Shown here: positions 19,901 through 32,900 of the stretch, piece after piece
How the letters are laid out: each line of letters begins with the position of its first letter
Position numbering within the stretch: the first letter of the stretch is position 1
Origin: Rhexocercosporidium sp. MPI-PUGE-AT-0058
Taxonomy: Eukaryota > Ascomycota > Leotiomycetes > Helotiales
Length of the DNA stretch: 64,000 nt
Reading direction: 5' to 3'
Assembly (NCBI GenBank): GCA_020746875.1
Contig: JAGTJL010000017.1
Coordinates: forward strand, 434,001 to 498,000
Position numbers and translations under genes: made by a program
Notes under the pieces: model-generated
What the model was told of the DNA's origin: nothing
The model's input: only the letters and a program-made list of their open reading frames with translations
Databases searched by the model: none

Positions 19901-22084
19901 GTTTACTCGATTAAAAGCTTTAGCGAATGCTCTTCTTTAACGTTAAAAATATTAAAAAGCTATAATTTAAGTAAGTCAAAATGCGGTAAGTAATTAAAGA
20001 AACTAAAAAGTAATTAAAAGGCTTATATTTAAAAAAAGCTAAGTTAAATTATTATTATAATTACTTTAAAATTAAACTATTCTTAACTGTTCTCGTGCGT
20101 AAAATGCAATCTAAACTATTATATTAAACTCTTACTTATAAAAAGTGAGCTTTTAAAATAATATTAATATTAAAGCCTTTAATAATAGCGACGTTCGAAA
20201 GGGTTAAATCGCTTATATTCGGTCCGTTAAGGCCGTGAAGAGCACCTTTAAAAATTTGAATACCGCGGCCCTTAATTATTAAGCTTAACGTTCCGGCCTT
20301 AACGCTATCGTCCGTAGTGAATTTAATAAAACTTTTAAGGATAAGGAAAGCTTTTAAATTTATTAAATGAATAATAATTCCGTTATTAAGTAAAGTACTC
20401 TTTACGAGCGGATAATAATTTATATTTATAATAACGTATATCCCCGCAGCAGCAAGAGCTTCGTTAAGAAATTCAGGGCTTATAAGGCAAGCTTAAACGT
20501 TTTTAAAGTATTTTATTTTTATTAAAATAATTAGCCTTAAAGCTATAAGAGTTATTAATACTTAAATAAAAAAAGAATTATTAAAAAATAATCCAAAAGT
20601 TAATTACGCTATTAATAATATATTCTCGCTAAGTTTAGTAATTTCTCGGCGGAAGTTAAGGAAGTCGTTTTTTAATCGGAGTCGAGTCTTCTTAATTTCT
20701 TTTATTAATAATAAGTTCTTAAGGTTACTCGCCGTCGAGCTGTCGTAATAATACCGAAATCTATAATAATTAATAGCCTTATAACGGTAAAAGCGATACT
20801 TATATAAGTAGGTATTTACTCGCGTATTTAGCGACTAATTTCGTTAAATCGATAAGGTTACGAGAGCATTTAATTTTTCTTTAAGAATAATATATAAACT
20901 TATTATCTTTTATTATTTAAAGGCTATAAATAATTCTTTATTAAAAATAAATAACTAATTAACGTAATTAAATAAAAAGTATTAATTTATTACTTCGAGA
21001 GTATTATCTTTCAGTAATTCAGAGTACCGTTCGCGCGCCTATTTCAGTGCGAGCTTCTCTTATACCGCCTTAATAAAGTCAAGCACTACTAGCGATCCTT
21101 TAACGTCCGGTAAGTCGTATAAAAGAGCATTTTAATAAGTCGCTTTTTATTTTTAAAGCCATTTCTTAAAATTAACTTACCTTACCTTAATAACAGCGAG
21201 CTTCTTTTTATAAATAAATTATACTAACGTATAAACATTTATTTCTAAAAGGACGGAATCTCTTTTAAAAATCTAAAAAAATAATTAAAAAGTCTATAAC
21301 TTTAATTAAAGGTTTCCATTTATTATCTTAATTAATTACTCCTTTTTTATACAAGCTTACTCGTTCTCGCATTCCTTAACTACTCTTTAATAAATAAAGA
21401 GATTAACTGTCTCTTAAATCCACTTATAAGTTGCCTTATAAGCTCGAGCCTTTTCCGTTTATTATACGAACTTCTTTACGTATTCCTTTATAAAAGTAAT
21501 ATATATTAAAGCTATATTTTTAATTATAGCTTTTGCCGATAGTAATACGCTCGGCTTAAGGCCTTTTTCTATAAAATCGCGAGTATCTTTGTCTTACTTC
21601 GCTTAATTTTAAAAGTTATACTTAATAGCTTTTTTATTTTATTACACTCTTAAATCGTTTAATAATAAGGGTTTCGGTTCGGCGTCGAGAAAGTTAAGAG
21701 TAACTAATAACGTAAAGTCTATTAAATTTTATATTTTATAAAAGACACAAAAGAATTTAAACGTTTAATATTAAAAAGTCTAAGTGCACTTATTATAATT
21801 AAGAGGAGTTCGATTATTTAAAAAAGAGGCTAAAGTTGAGTCTATTATAATAAAGAAGTTGCTCTCGTAAGCTCCGAGTATTCGATAGAGAAAAGACTGA
21901 AGAGTCCAGTTACTTGGCTTTTATACTCGTTTAAAATAAATTAAAAAAGTTAATGAAAAACAGCGGTATGAATTCTATTTTATAATAAAGTAGAAAATTT
22001 TATAACGTATAATAAATGCTTTTTACTTATAAACTTACCTTATAGGTTTTATTTAAATTAATAGCGCATAAAAGGAAGAATACT

Positions 22085-22300
22085 AACTTAATAGCTTTGT
22101 TAATAAAGCTTATAATTATAATATAAAAGTAGATTAAAGTATTATAAGTAATTATAATTAAATTAAAGTAATTAATTATTATTCTAAAAGCTTTAAATAT
22201 TAGGAGAAAACAATTGTTCTTTTAAAAGCGGTTTATAATAACAGAACCTAATTAAGTCACGTATAATGCCAAGAGAGCAGCTGCCCGTACTTATACGATA
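22085..22300 (-). repeat. 5' LTR of the Copia element (heavily mutated)
   Basis: Direct-repeat partner of 14344-14561, with conversions in both directions (CA to TA and TG to TA) and small length changes at its inner end. The 5' TG of the element (minus strand) has become TA at 22300-22299. Confidence 0.78.
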
Positions 22301-22937
22301 ACTAGACTAATTCTTAAAATCTTTAAAAGCTTCGGAAATAAATAGTGTAATAAACGGCACGCTACTTTCGTTAAGTAGGTTTACTTTATTACTTATACAA
22401 AATAAATCGTAAAAGTTATTAATATTACTGTCGAAATCGTCGAAATCGGACTCCTTAAGTACTAGTCATACAGGATTCTTAAAGAAATTAAAATACTTTA
22501 ATAAAGCTATTTACAATAATAAAAATATAAATAAAAAAGGGTATAATACCTCTCTTAAATCCTTTAAAGTATTTTAATTAAAAAGACGCATTAAAATAGC
22601 GTTATTACCTTCCTTTTACTAATCTTTTATTATAAAAGACGCAGCTTAACTCACGAGTAAGAACTTATTCCTTTAAAAAAGGGGTAATTTTAATAAAATT
22701 AAGAACACACTTAATTTAAGCTATCGGAGCTCATAACTTATTACTAAAATAATCACGACTAAACTAAGAAGTATTAAAGTATAAGATTATTAATTAACTT
22801 ATAGTATTAATTACAATTATTATGCAATCTATAAATACGCTCCTTAATAACTAGTAGTCTAATTAACGTAACAGAGTTTACATCCGATTTTATTTATATA
22901 ACTAACCCGTGACTTAAACTAATATAAACTTATAATA
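22301..22937 (-). mobile_element. Copia-family fragment: 196-bp LTR plus leader
   Basis: Positions 22742-22937 are an inverted copy of the 196-bp LTR at 53300-53495. On the minus strand both start TATTA(C/T)AAGTTTATATTAG and end with a TAG(C/T)A. The minus-strand sequence just after it (GTTATGAGCTCCGATAGC) is not shared with 53,495 onward, so it is internal leader sequence and possibly the primer-binding site. The rest of this element is missing where the 14344-22300 element begins. Confidence 0.7.
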
Positions 22938-24290
22938 AAATTTAATAAATACGAATATCTCGATTAAAGCGTGCCTTAAAGCCTTTTATAATTTAGAAAT
23001 AATTAAGTAGAAAAAAACTTAATAAATAACGGAAAGCTTTATAAATAATCACTAATCTGCCACTTTCTTACTTAAAACATTATATAAAATAAAGCTATTA
23101 TAAGCCCTCAATCTGGGGTTTTATTTTAAAAGATCCCCTTCTAGCTCCTTCTATTTTTAGATAGCGTATTAAAAGATTATTTAAATTAGTTAACTAAAAT
23201 ACTATTCTAATTAACTAGAATAAATTAGAATATAAATAACAGATATTTAGCTTAAATAAGATAATTATTTTAATTAATTAATTAATTATTTAATTATTTA
23301 ACTCTATTTTTAGAAATAATATAAGATATACGACTTTTATTAATTAAGACTATAATTAATTAAACAACTAACTAATATAATAATTAATTAACTAAATAAC
23401 TAATTAATTCTTCTCTTTAATATAAAAGGGATTATTTTTTATATTTAAGCCTTTTATTACCGCTTTATATTCTTTTCTTTCTTCGCGTCTAGTATTCCTT
23501 AACTTTTAAGACAAATTATCTTCTTAAAAATCTCTTTACTAAATCTATTTCTTAGCTTAAATATAATTAAAGCCTTTTAGCTAAAAATCGTTCATTAGCA
23601 GCCGAGCTAACGGGAATTTATAAATATTTTCTAGCAACTTAAAATAATATTTTATACTTCTTTTTATTAAGTCGTTAAGTTAAAATAAATAAGATTCTAC
23701 GAGTTAATTCTCGAAGGTTCTTAATCGCTGGCCTCGCTTAATAAGCGTTACGTGCGGAAACTTTTCTAAATTAAATAACGCTACTATACTTCCCGAACTT
23801 TAAATTAAGCGAAAGACTTTAATTAGCTAGCAAGTTCTTACTTAGCAACTATTTAGCGTTATTTAATTAAAATAGAATAATTACTTAATATTATTTAATT
23901 AAAATAGAATAATAATTAATTTAATTGAATAAAATAAACTAATCACGTGTTATTCTATTTTAATCTATTCATTTGATACGCTGTTTTTAGACTATTAGTA
24001 CTGGCAAGGCTAGCTGATCAATTAAATAGCTTCGCCTCGACTTAGGCGAAGCATAATATAAGAATACTACTTAAAGATATAAGAACTCTTTTACTTCGCA
24101 TAACTAAAGCTAAAATAGTATACGTTAAGTCAGTAAACTAGAACTAAAATTAAATCTATAACTTATTTAAAGTAAAAACTCTAAAAAAGAATTAAATTTA
24201 ATAAAAGTTATATTAAGCTATTAAAAGTATTATTAATTATAATTATTTATAGATTTATTTTAATATCATTACTCCTTTATACTTAAATTT
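22938..24290. other. AT-rich decayed sequence, no gene assigned
   Basis: No coding relic was recognised. A direct repeat with the core TTATTTAATTAAAATAGAAT occurs twice in tandem (about 23,861-23,915), and related TAATTAA-rich motifs lie at about 23,200-23,400. Confidence 0.3.
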
Positions 24291-24429
24291 AATGCCCGAA
24301 TCACACATTCCTTATTCGGTTCGTAAACGATGCTTATTATCACGGCTAATAATACACCTTAAATAGCCGCTGTCAAATATATATAAGGGGCTTACTTAAT
24401 ATATATTTAAAACTATTAAATACTTAAAC

Positions 24430-24850
24430 CTCATTTTCTTTATTAAAGCCTTTTCCTTAAGTCTTTCCTTTTATTTAGCCTTTAAATATTATCTTAATTC
24501 CCGAGAATAGCGTCTTTAATAAGCCCGGCAATCTTATTAACAGCTGCCGCGTTATTAAAAATACTATTAATTAGTTCGAGATGCAGCTATTCTACTAAAG
24601 CTCCGTTCATACGTAATTTAATCTTACCTACGCCCTAGCCGTTTTTATTGCTTCTTTTAATAGCGAAGACTTTAGAACTAGTCAAGTCTTTAATAAATTA
24701 TTTATTATAAGCCTTAACGTCGTTATTACAGCATTTAAAAAAGCTATAAATAACGCCGATATCGATAATTTTAAGATTATTATCTTAGCTAACATTACTA
24801 AAAGTATCGAAGATTACCTTACTAAATACGGCATAAAGAAGCGTTAAACC
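24430..24850 (+). pseudogene. Unassigned coding relic, about 130 codons
   Basis: One plus-strand frame from about 24,490 reads FNKPGNLINSC, QFEMQLFY and ALAVFIASFNSEDFRTSQVF, then a helical tail IILANITKSIEDYLTKYG to about 24,850, with only a few stops. A TATATATAA box lies upstream near 24,380, so this may have been a small host gene. It is followed after about 600 bp by the 2EXR relic on the same strand. No family is recognised. Confidence 0.35.
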
Positions 24851-25449
24851 TTAACGTAATAATTAATATTTATAACATAAGGAGGCACGGCGTATAAGCG
24901 CATAAAATAAACATATAATACTAGAATATTATTATAAATTATATTTAAAGTTTAATATAACGAAATTTTCGGGATTTATTTTATATTATTTTCGCGTTTC
25001 TTTTTAATTTTAATAATAAAATAAAATTCATTTATTTTTATTAATATTATTATATTAACACAGAGATTAATAATATAAATAAATATTATATAATATTAAT
25101 TAATATTTTAATTGTAAATCATATAAAGCTCGGAAATTTTCGGCCTAAAAGAGTACTCATAATATTATTATTATTAAACGTGATTACATCTTTATAATTT
25201 AATTATTAATACTTATTATATTTCTATAATAATTGGAGCTAAATTAACTCGTAATTTCTGATTACTTACTTAAAGCACGAAACCGACTTCGATCTATATT
25301 AAAAACTTATTTAACTCCTTTTTATGAAATTCCTTTTATATCGCGATAAATTATTTTATCTCAATCCTTAAGCGTTCGAGATACTGGCGGAATAAATACG
25401 CTGTCTTATAAGATTTTAATAAGAAATCTCTTAATCTTAGCTTTTAAAT

Positions 25450-26460
25450 AATTAATTAGCGTCTTACAGCAACCTTAGCTGAGGTTCGAGCGGAATTAAA
25501 GCGTCGCGGTCTTCTATAATATAAAAATAAAATAAAGATATTTAACCGACTTAAAACTAATAACGATTTCTACTGAAATCCTCGCGATAGGTACGAGATC
25601 TATAATCGAAAGCTTATAATTATAAAAGCGGAAGAGGCAATTATAAAAGCAAATATTACTTCTTTTACCTTCGACTGATTCCCGAAGTTTCTTTTAAATA
25701 TTTAAATATTAATATAAAAAGCTTTTCTCTTAAGACTTAAAGTTTTATTAGCTAGCGATATACGCAACGATTATCTTAATCTAAATCGAGTAACTATAAT
25801 ATACTTTAAGGAGCACAATAACTAATTAAATCTAATAACACTATTTATTTATTTAGAATCGCGGCGAGTTACTTTAATTAAGTACCGCCTCTGTTTCGGG
25901 ACGCTAAATATATACGCGAATCTTAACTCGGATATATTATATTTTAAATTATATTAGAAGGACGCTTACGTGTATCAATAAAATAAAGAAGAATTACTAT
26001 AGTCACCGACCTCGCCTTATTTAACGAAAGCATTAAAAGGCTTTTTATTAAATAACTAGCTTTATGTAAAGCGTATTACGTTACGGCATTTTATATAAGA
26101 TACTTAGGCGCAAAGCAGAAGCTTATATACTAAGATAAGGCTTCGCCGTACCCTTAAACAGTTCGTTAGCTTAAAAGAACTTATCCTCGTTAAAGAAAAA
26201 AATGCAAAGAAAATAAATAAAATAGCTGCTTTAACTCCGAGTTATATTATTTTCCATAATTCGACCCGAAACCCTTTCGAGGATATAGAGCTTATTTACT
26301 AAATCCGTCACGAGTTCTTCTAACGGTGCTTCGAGGCAGACCTTAATAAAAAGTGCTTCGAGGGGATGAAATATATTTCGGAGGACGATTTTAAGCTAAA
26401 AGAGAGTACGAACCCTCCTCTAGCTCTGAAGTTTATTAAATAAGAGTAAATTACGGTTTT
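25450..26460 (+). pseudogene. 2EXR-domain protein relic with SAP-like N-terminus
   Basis: The plus strand reads LKRRGLL.YKNKIKIFNRL (about 25,500-25,550), a SAP-like helix-turn-helix block, then a charged helix and ITSFTFD.FPKFLLNI (about 25,655-25,710). That is the opening of the fungal 2EXR domain, whose members typically have TFHLFPKLPPE-like starts. LESRRVTLIKYRLCFGT and a D-LYF block follow (about 25,855-25,945), matching the family's CRESR...Y.L.F motif. Coding-like sequence continues to about 26,460 (SYIIFHNSTRNPFEDIELIY). Stops lie where Arg (CGA) or Gln/Trp codons are expected, consistent with RIP. The family is abundant in Pezizomycotina, F-box-like, and of unknown role. It is broken here. 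Confidence 0.7.
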
Positions 26461-27880
26461 ATTAAACGATAATTAAAATAAAAATAAAAAAAAGCCTTTT
26501 ATTTATTTTTAAATAAAATTATTTATAAAAGTATACTAACGTCTTTTATAATATATACTCGAAGCTATATAAGAAACGCTATATTTTAAACCCTCTTACG
26601 AGTTTAAGGAAAGTAAAGTTAATATAAAATAATAAATTCGGCGACAGAAGGAACTTGTAAAAATACCTTATCTTAGGCGAGCAAGCGACTTGGACACCTA
26701 TAATTCGCTATTAATACACTGCCTCCGCTTCTTATTATTATCTCCTTTAATATAAAACCTTTCCGCTTCTTCTTATTTCTTATAAATAATACAAGAAGTT
26801 TAAGAAGTCATTATACTATTACGATTATAAGGCACCGCACCCCTCCTTTATTACGAAGGAATATAAGAGCCGTTTAGCGGCGGGATCGCAGCTTTATTAT
26901 AATAAGGCGAACCTTGCCTCTTCCGCTATTCTGATATTAGCGCACATCGATTGCTAAGCATAATAACGCGAAAAGAAACAATTAATATTATATTAGAGAA
27001 GCAAAATATGAAATTCGCAATATCGAGGGAATTATTATAATTCTATTACGAATCGGAAGATTGGGCTCGACAGGCTCTAAACGCTCCCGTTTACTTATAA
27101 AATTAAAAGATATAATACTTTTATATATTAAGCGATTCTCTGGCATTTTTTATAGTATTATTAAATAGAATTACGCTTTTAAGTATAAAATATATAAAGT
27201 AAAATAAAAGGTGGACAGCTTTATTTTAAATTAATTAAACTAGAATCTGGTTTAACGTAATAAGCATTTCGTGTAAAACGAGGTTAATAATGAATTAAAT
27301 ATAATATATATACACGAAGGAAAATAAAAATTATTAATTTAATTTATATAAATATATAAAAGCTTTAAAATTTTTAAGATTTTATTTTCTAAAGACTTAA
27401 GAAAAGACTTTAATATTACTTAAGCTTAGCTAGCCATTCCAGTGAACTATTAATATAACCTTAAATACTCGCCTCACCATTTCTCCTCCGTTAAATAAAA
27501 TTATAAGGCTAGAAATTATTATAAAAGCCTTTTCTTACCTTATAAGTTATTATAACAATACCGGAAGCTTTATATTTTGTTTACTTACGGCACTTTAACC
27601 AGAAAGATTAAGCAATAAGTCAGAGGTCCCTCGACAAGATTAGCCTTAAATCTACTAGAACTAGCTTTACACTTAAAGATATTAAAAAGCTAATAATAAT
27701 TATACTCGAAAATAATACTAAGCTTAGCTTTTATTTATTCAAGGGAGATATAGTATATACGAGGCTAAGATTCAAGGAAGTAAAAAAAGATTAAATAAAA
27801 TCTACTTTACTTCGCGGCCTACGCTATAATATTAAGATTTAAAATAAACTTAAGTTATAACTCTTAATAAACGCTAATAA
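26461..27880. other. AT-rich decayed sequence after the 2EXR relic
   Basis: The stretch from 26,560 to 27,070 keeps some coding character on the plus strand (SYEFKESKVNIK, LVKIPYLRRASDLDTY) and may be the 3' part of the 2EXR gene or a neighbour. From 27,200 to 27,880 nothing is recognised. Confidence 0.25.
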
Positions 27881-27889
27881 GTACCTCTT

Positions 27890-28513
27890 ATTAAATATAA
27901 ATACTAAATTGCTTAAAGAAAAATTACTAATATATTTCGCTTTTAATATTTATTTATAATTCTTTTAAAACCTTTACCTTAAAAGTAAATTTCGGAGTCG
28001 ACTTACTTTTAAACGGCGGACTAATAATTATAATCGGTTAATCCTGCGGAAAACTAAAAATAACCTTTTTAAGCGTATAATAAAAAATTTACGTCGTAGT
28101 AATAGACTGGCCGTCTTCAAGCTTTAATAGCTAATATAGAAAGTGCGGCTCGCTTAATAAGATAACGACCCGTCTCGTGTAAGCTTCCGCATAACCGAAA
28201 GGAAATGTTTTCAAAGATAAGGGTACCTTCTCGTAATTATCTAAAAACGTAATAGATATGATAATAATTGGCGTTCTTTAAAGGGTAGTAAAAAGCTTAA
28301 GGAGATATCAAACGTAAGATAGTCGAAAGTTCCGGTTACGCCTTCGTTATCGAAGCTATATTTCACTTCTGGAATCCTACTAGTCAAGTGAATACTTATT
28401 TGGCAAGCGTATAAAGTATTCCTTCCGTTAATATAAATACTCTTGTCAGAACTTTTTATAATAATAAAAATATAGGCAATATGCGCTTTAAGAAACACAG
28501 CATATACTTCCAA
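27890..28513 (-). pseudogene. Unassigned minus-strand gene relic with an open 90-codon start
   Basis: An ATG-initiated frame at 28511-28513 stays open for 90 codons (MEVYAVFLKAHIAYIFIIIK..., GRNTLYACQISIHLTSRIPE, VTGTFDYLTFDISLSFLLP), rare in this block. A TTTTTAG followed by DNYEKVPLSLKTFPFGYAEA lies in another frame downstream (about 28,240-28,160), as expected if an intron separates two exons. A further stretch KLEDGQSITTT and PPFKSKSTPKFTFKVKV runs to about 27,920. Alternating hydrophobic residues suggest a beta-rich small protein. I do not recognise the family. Confidence 0.38.
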
Positions 28514-28519
28514 TTTGTA

Positions 28520-29980
28520 AATATTTAATTATTTTTAACGTTAAATAGTTTTTAAGTATATTATATCACTTTTTATTAAATAAATACAGATATTTAAAGA
28601 AGACCTCTTTTATTTATAATCATTTCCCCTTCCTTTACTTTATTTACTTCCCCGCCGTATATAAACTAATCCACACTTAAACCTTATATTTAAATATAAA
28701 ATTAACTTATATAATAAGTATAAAGTAAATTTCCAAACCTTATCTTTTATTTTTATATTATATAATAGTCCACTCTTTTATTATATATATCTTAAAAGTA
28801 AGAGTTTGTTATCGTTAGAACCAAACAAAATAATAGAATTATTATAATAACTTATTCGTTATATTATTTGCCGTAAAACTAATTAATAAGTCTTACTATT
28901 AATTATTAAATCTAAATATCTAGCCTTACTTGAGCGAGTGACTTACGCCAATAATATAAGTGTCTTCGGAGTATATAAATTATAAGAAGACACGTGATAA
29001 TAAGAGTCAGGATACCGACGAAAGCTTTTGTCAATAACCTCATAATATACTCAGATTCGAGATATGAAAAAGTAATTAATAAGTATTAAGCGATAAAACT
29101 CTCTCTTTAAGTCGTCTTAATTAAAATAATATATTAAAAAGTAATATCTCTTTTATAGCCTAAGTATAACTTAAATATATTACTTTAAATAAAAGCCTAA
29201 TCTTAAATCTCGTATTAATAATTTTAGCATAAATTAACTACGATAATATCCCTAAAAGTATTATTTTAATTATAGCATTTATTAATCATTATTTATTAAA
29301 ACTACAGTTCTTAAGAAGCTTAATCATATATACCCTGGATTATTAATAAAAGACTTGTCGCAACTAAAATACTTAGCTTAATAATATGTAATAAAAATTA
29401 GGCATTTTGACAAAGACTATTAATCACGCGCATATATATTATTCTGGTATACGCTAATTACCGTTAATCTCACAATAAACACTCGAGTGACGGCAAGCTT
29501 CCATAATAAGAGCCTTATCGCTATCAGGCGAATTAATACTTATACCGCCATTCCGATAAAACAGTATTGAATAGCTTGCTACTCGATTGCGGCAGGCTGC
29601 GACTTTTTAATTAAATAAAAAACTTAAAAGAGAGCTAATACGAGTCCATTAGCTTAAGAAAAGGCGGGGCAAGAAATGGTCGGACGTATCCGCCTTACTA
29701 GCTGCATATATAATAAATAATAAGCATAACTCTACAATTCTGGCTAAGACTTATTAAAGTCTTTAAAAGATTTACAAAGCGAGCTAATCTTATATTATAA
29801 AATAAAGTCTTAAGCCTTAATAGTTTACTCTTTTACGTTAGCCTTACCTTTTTATATTATTTTACTTTCTTCTTTATTGCTATTCGAATTATTCTGTCTT
29901 TCTACAGAGTCTTTCGATAAAAGTTAAGCACTTAAGTATAATTTCCTTAATTAATATATCTCCCCTTTGCTTTACTTTGT
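28520..29980. other. AT-rich spacer upstream of the Clr5-ankyrin relic
   Basis: No coding relic was identified. GC is slightly higher near 29,400-29,680, which could be the decayed promoter or leader of the gene that follows. Confidence 0.3.
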
Positions 29981-29989
29981 CGAGTCTTA

Positions 29990-32900
29990 ATTACTTATTA
30001 AAACCGTATTAAGGACGCGGAAATCATAACAAATTAAAAGTAATATTATAAAGTGCTATAAAAACTCTACTTAAAAGAAAAGAAAATTATAAAAGAGATT
30101 AAAAATCACATAAAGACTAATTATAAATTCGATCGCAAATAAGTTATAAAAAAACATTCCTAACGTCATATACTTAATACAAATATTTAATACTTAGCTA
30201 AAGTAAAATAATATTAAACTTAATTTAAAAAATAAAAATTATTAAAAAAGAATTAAAAAAAGAATAACTAAGTGTTCATATAGTAGAAATTAGAACGGCG
30301 TAAAGAGAAAGAAAGCGCCGTTTACTATAATAAGATTCTTATTTTATTACTAAAAGTTATAAAAAACGTTTCGCGACATATTTACCTTAATAATATATTA
30401 AAGCTACGTAAGTTTAATTTAATCTTAAATTAATATATCAAAAACTTACTTCTATAAGTCATATTCCTACGAAATCCAAGTCCAAAGAATATTATCGTTT
30501 ACTTACCGTTTTCGAAATTCGTGACTCAGCCTTTATTTTCGTTCCAATCGATCCACACCGAGAAACCAATAATTAATTCGATTGCGAGGTCTTCTAGCTT
30601 AACAACGCAATAGCTATATAATACAAATAATTTAACGTTTTAAAACAATTAAATAATTGTCCTTCTAAACAGTCAAACGTAACAAAATACCTTTTACGTA
30701 TTAAATAACGTAAACCTCAGCGACCTCCTATATTTTTAAATCCAAAATATACTTAACTCAAAAAGCATATACTTCTTATTCACTTTATAAAAATACTTAC
30801 TAATAATCTTAAATATAAAGAAATAATTCCAGAATTATTTTATAATAAATAACAATCTCTTTCATAACTTTTGGCCCAATTCCTCTTCACCGTTACCGAA
30901 CCAATTGCTATTAAAGTCATATTACGTAAACGTCTACATAAATATAAACCCTATCTAAAAAGTATTATTTCAATAACTACTTTTTAAGCCTAAACCTTTT
31001 AGCATCTCCTTCTTATAAAATATATTACTTAATCATAATAGCTTAATCTAAAAATAAAAAAAAACCTTAAAATTAACCTCCGTTTTAGCTAATATATCGT
31101 TCTTAAACAATAAAGAGGCGCAAGTTTTGAATAAAATATTATTTAAACTACCAATTATTAAAGCCGCCTGTCGCTATATGTAATTCCTCTTAATATATAT
31201 ATTATTTCCAAAATATCTTTTCATTCGTAAGTACCTTAAGCCAGTCTTTAAATAAGTTAATATAATAAAGATTTAAATTAATTCACTTTTGTATTTTCTT
31301 CAGTTATAATTAATACTCTGTTTCTATAATCGTAAAAATTAGAATTTATTTTATTTTTAACGGTTTTAGTTATTAAATAAAGGAATTAATTAAAACTATG
31401 CTTTTGAATATTAATTAGCCAGTTTTACGCTCTATTCTCTTACTTTAAGCTTTATTTATTCAAACATTTACCGAAAGAATCTTTTTACATACGATTACTA
31501 CGACGAATATCCGTATTATAACGGACTTTTTATAACTTAAATCTATTAAGGCTACTATAGTTTTTAACGGATTAGCTTTAATATCAGTAATCCGAACCTC
31601 GAGTTATAAGCTAGTCGGTCTTATATTAAATATAAAGGCGTCGCCAAATAAAGATTAAAAGTATGGCTTGCCTCTAATAAAGGCAAGAACTGTTTAAGTT
31701 GCCCAATTACTTCTAAAAGCAAGTGCGGATATAAACTTAATAAAAGGCTTTTATTTTCTTCTTTTAAAGGAAAGCGCTTCTAGGCCGGCAGTGGCTGCAG
31801 TAACGGCACTCAGGGATATTGAGGTAGTTCAATACTTAATTAAGGCTAAAGCCGGTGTAAACATGACTATTAATGAAGCTATAGGCTAATATAACGTATT
31901 AATACTGGCTGTGGAATCTAGCTCGATTGAAATCCTCCGGATACTCTTATAAGCAGGTGCGAGGCCAGATCAGATTAATAACGCCAGATTCGGGCCCAGA
32001 CCTAAACCGAAGATGACTCCGCTCCAAAAGGCAGTTATAATACATGAACTCGAAGTTATGCAAATACTAGTTAAATATAAAGCAAATACTAATATACCTG
32101 CCTATAGGAATTTGAGGACAACTGCATTACAAGCGGCGATATCGTAGGACGATATTAAAATAATTAAATTTCTATTAATTTATAATATAAATATGAATGT
32201 CGTTAGGAACGGTAATACTTAATTCTTACGCAGCGTGCTTACTATAGTAATAGAAAAAAATAACCTTAATCTAATTCAACTTATCCTCGACACAAGTATT
32301 AATATTAATATTCTCTTATTTAGTTTTTATAACTATATAGCCTTAAAATCCGCTACGTTTTAACCATATACGTTAAATATTTATAATCTCCTATTAACGA
32401 AAAGTGCTTAACTAAATACCTAACTTAATAAAAAATACCGCCTAATTTAATTACGAAAAGCTATTTTAACTAAAAACGTTAATAAAATTAAAATACTTCT
32501 TGGAACAGATATTATAACCGACATAAATACGTTCCAAGTCCTATTACATAATCTCGAATCACCGCGTAATAAGTCGATTCTATAAGACGCCGTTATAAGT
32601 AATAGCGATATTTTCTACCTCTTATTTAATATAATTAAAACCTGTGATAAGGAAATAGACTTTCACTTAATTTTAATTAAAGCGATATTAGTAAAAAATA
32701 TAAATATTTTAATAACCTTACTTAACGTTAGTATAAATATTAACTCAAAGAGTTATTATACAGGAGAACTTATTAATACTCTATTAATGTTTGCTATTAA
32801 AAATAATAACCTTATAACAGTACAGTTCCTGTATAGAAGAGGTGCAAATATAAATATAATTATAAAAGGATTTCATTATAATCTAGATTATAATGCTTCG

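Larger units (their letters stand above)
14344..22300 (-). mobile_element. RIP-degraded Ty1/Copia retrotransposon, near full length
   Basis: The element is bounded by direct repeats of about 218 bp (14344-14561 and about 22085-22300). Read on the minus strand they start TGTCGTATAAGCACGGG and end CGACA (TG...CA). Coding relics on the minus strand run in Copia order: gag-like sequence (about 21,900-20,500), GAG-pre-integrase and integrase (about 19,900-18,700), reverse transcriptase (about 17,950-16,950), RNase H (to about 16,250). No 5-bp target duplication is evident (GCGTA versus ACTAG), so the ends may be rearranged. About 1.7 kb of extra sequence lies between RNase H and the 3' LTR. The element abuts a second Copia fragment at 22301, into which it probably inserted. 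Confidence 0.82.
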
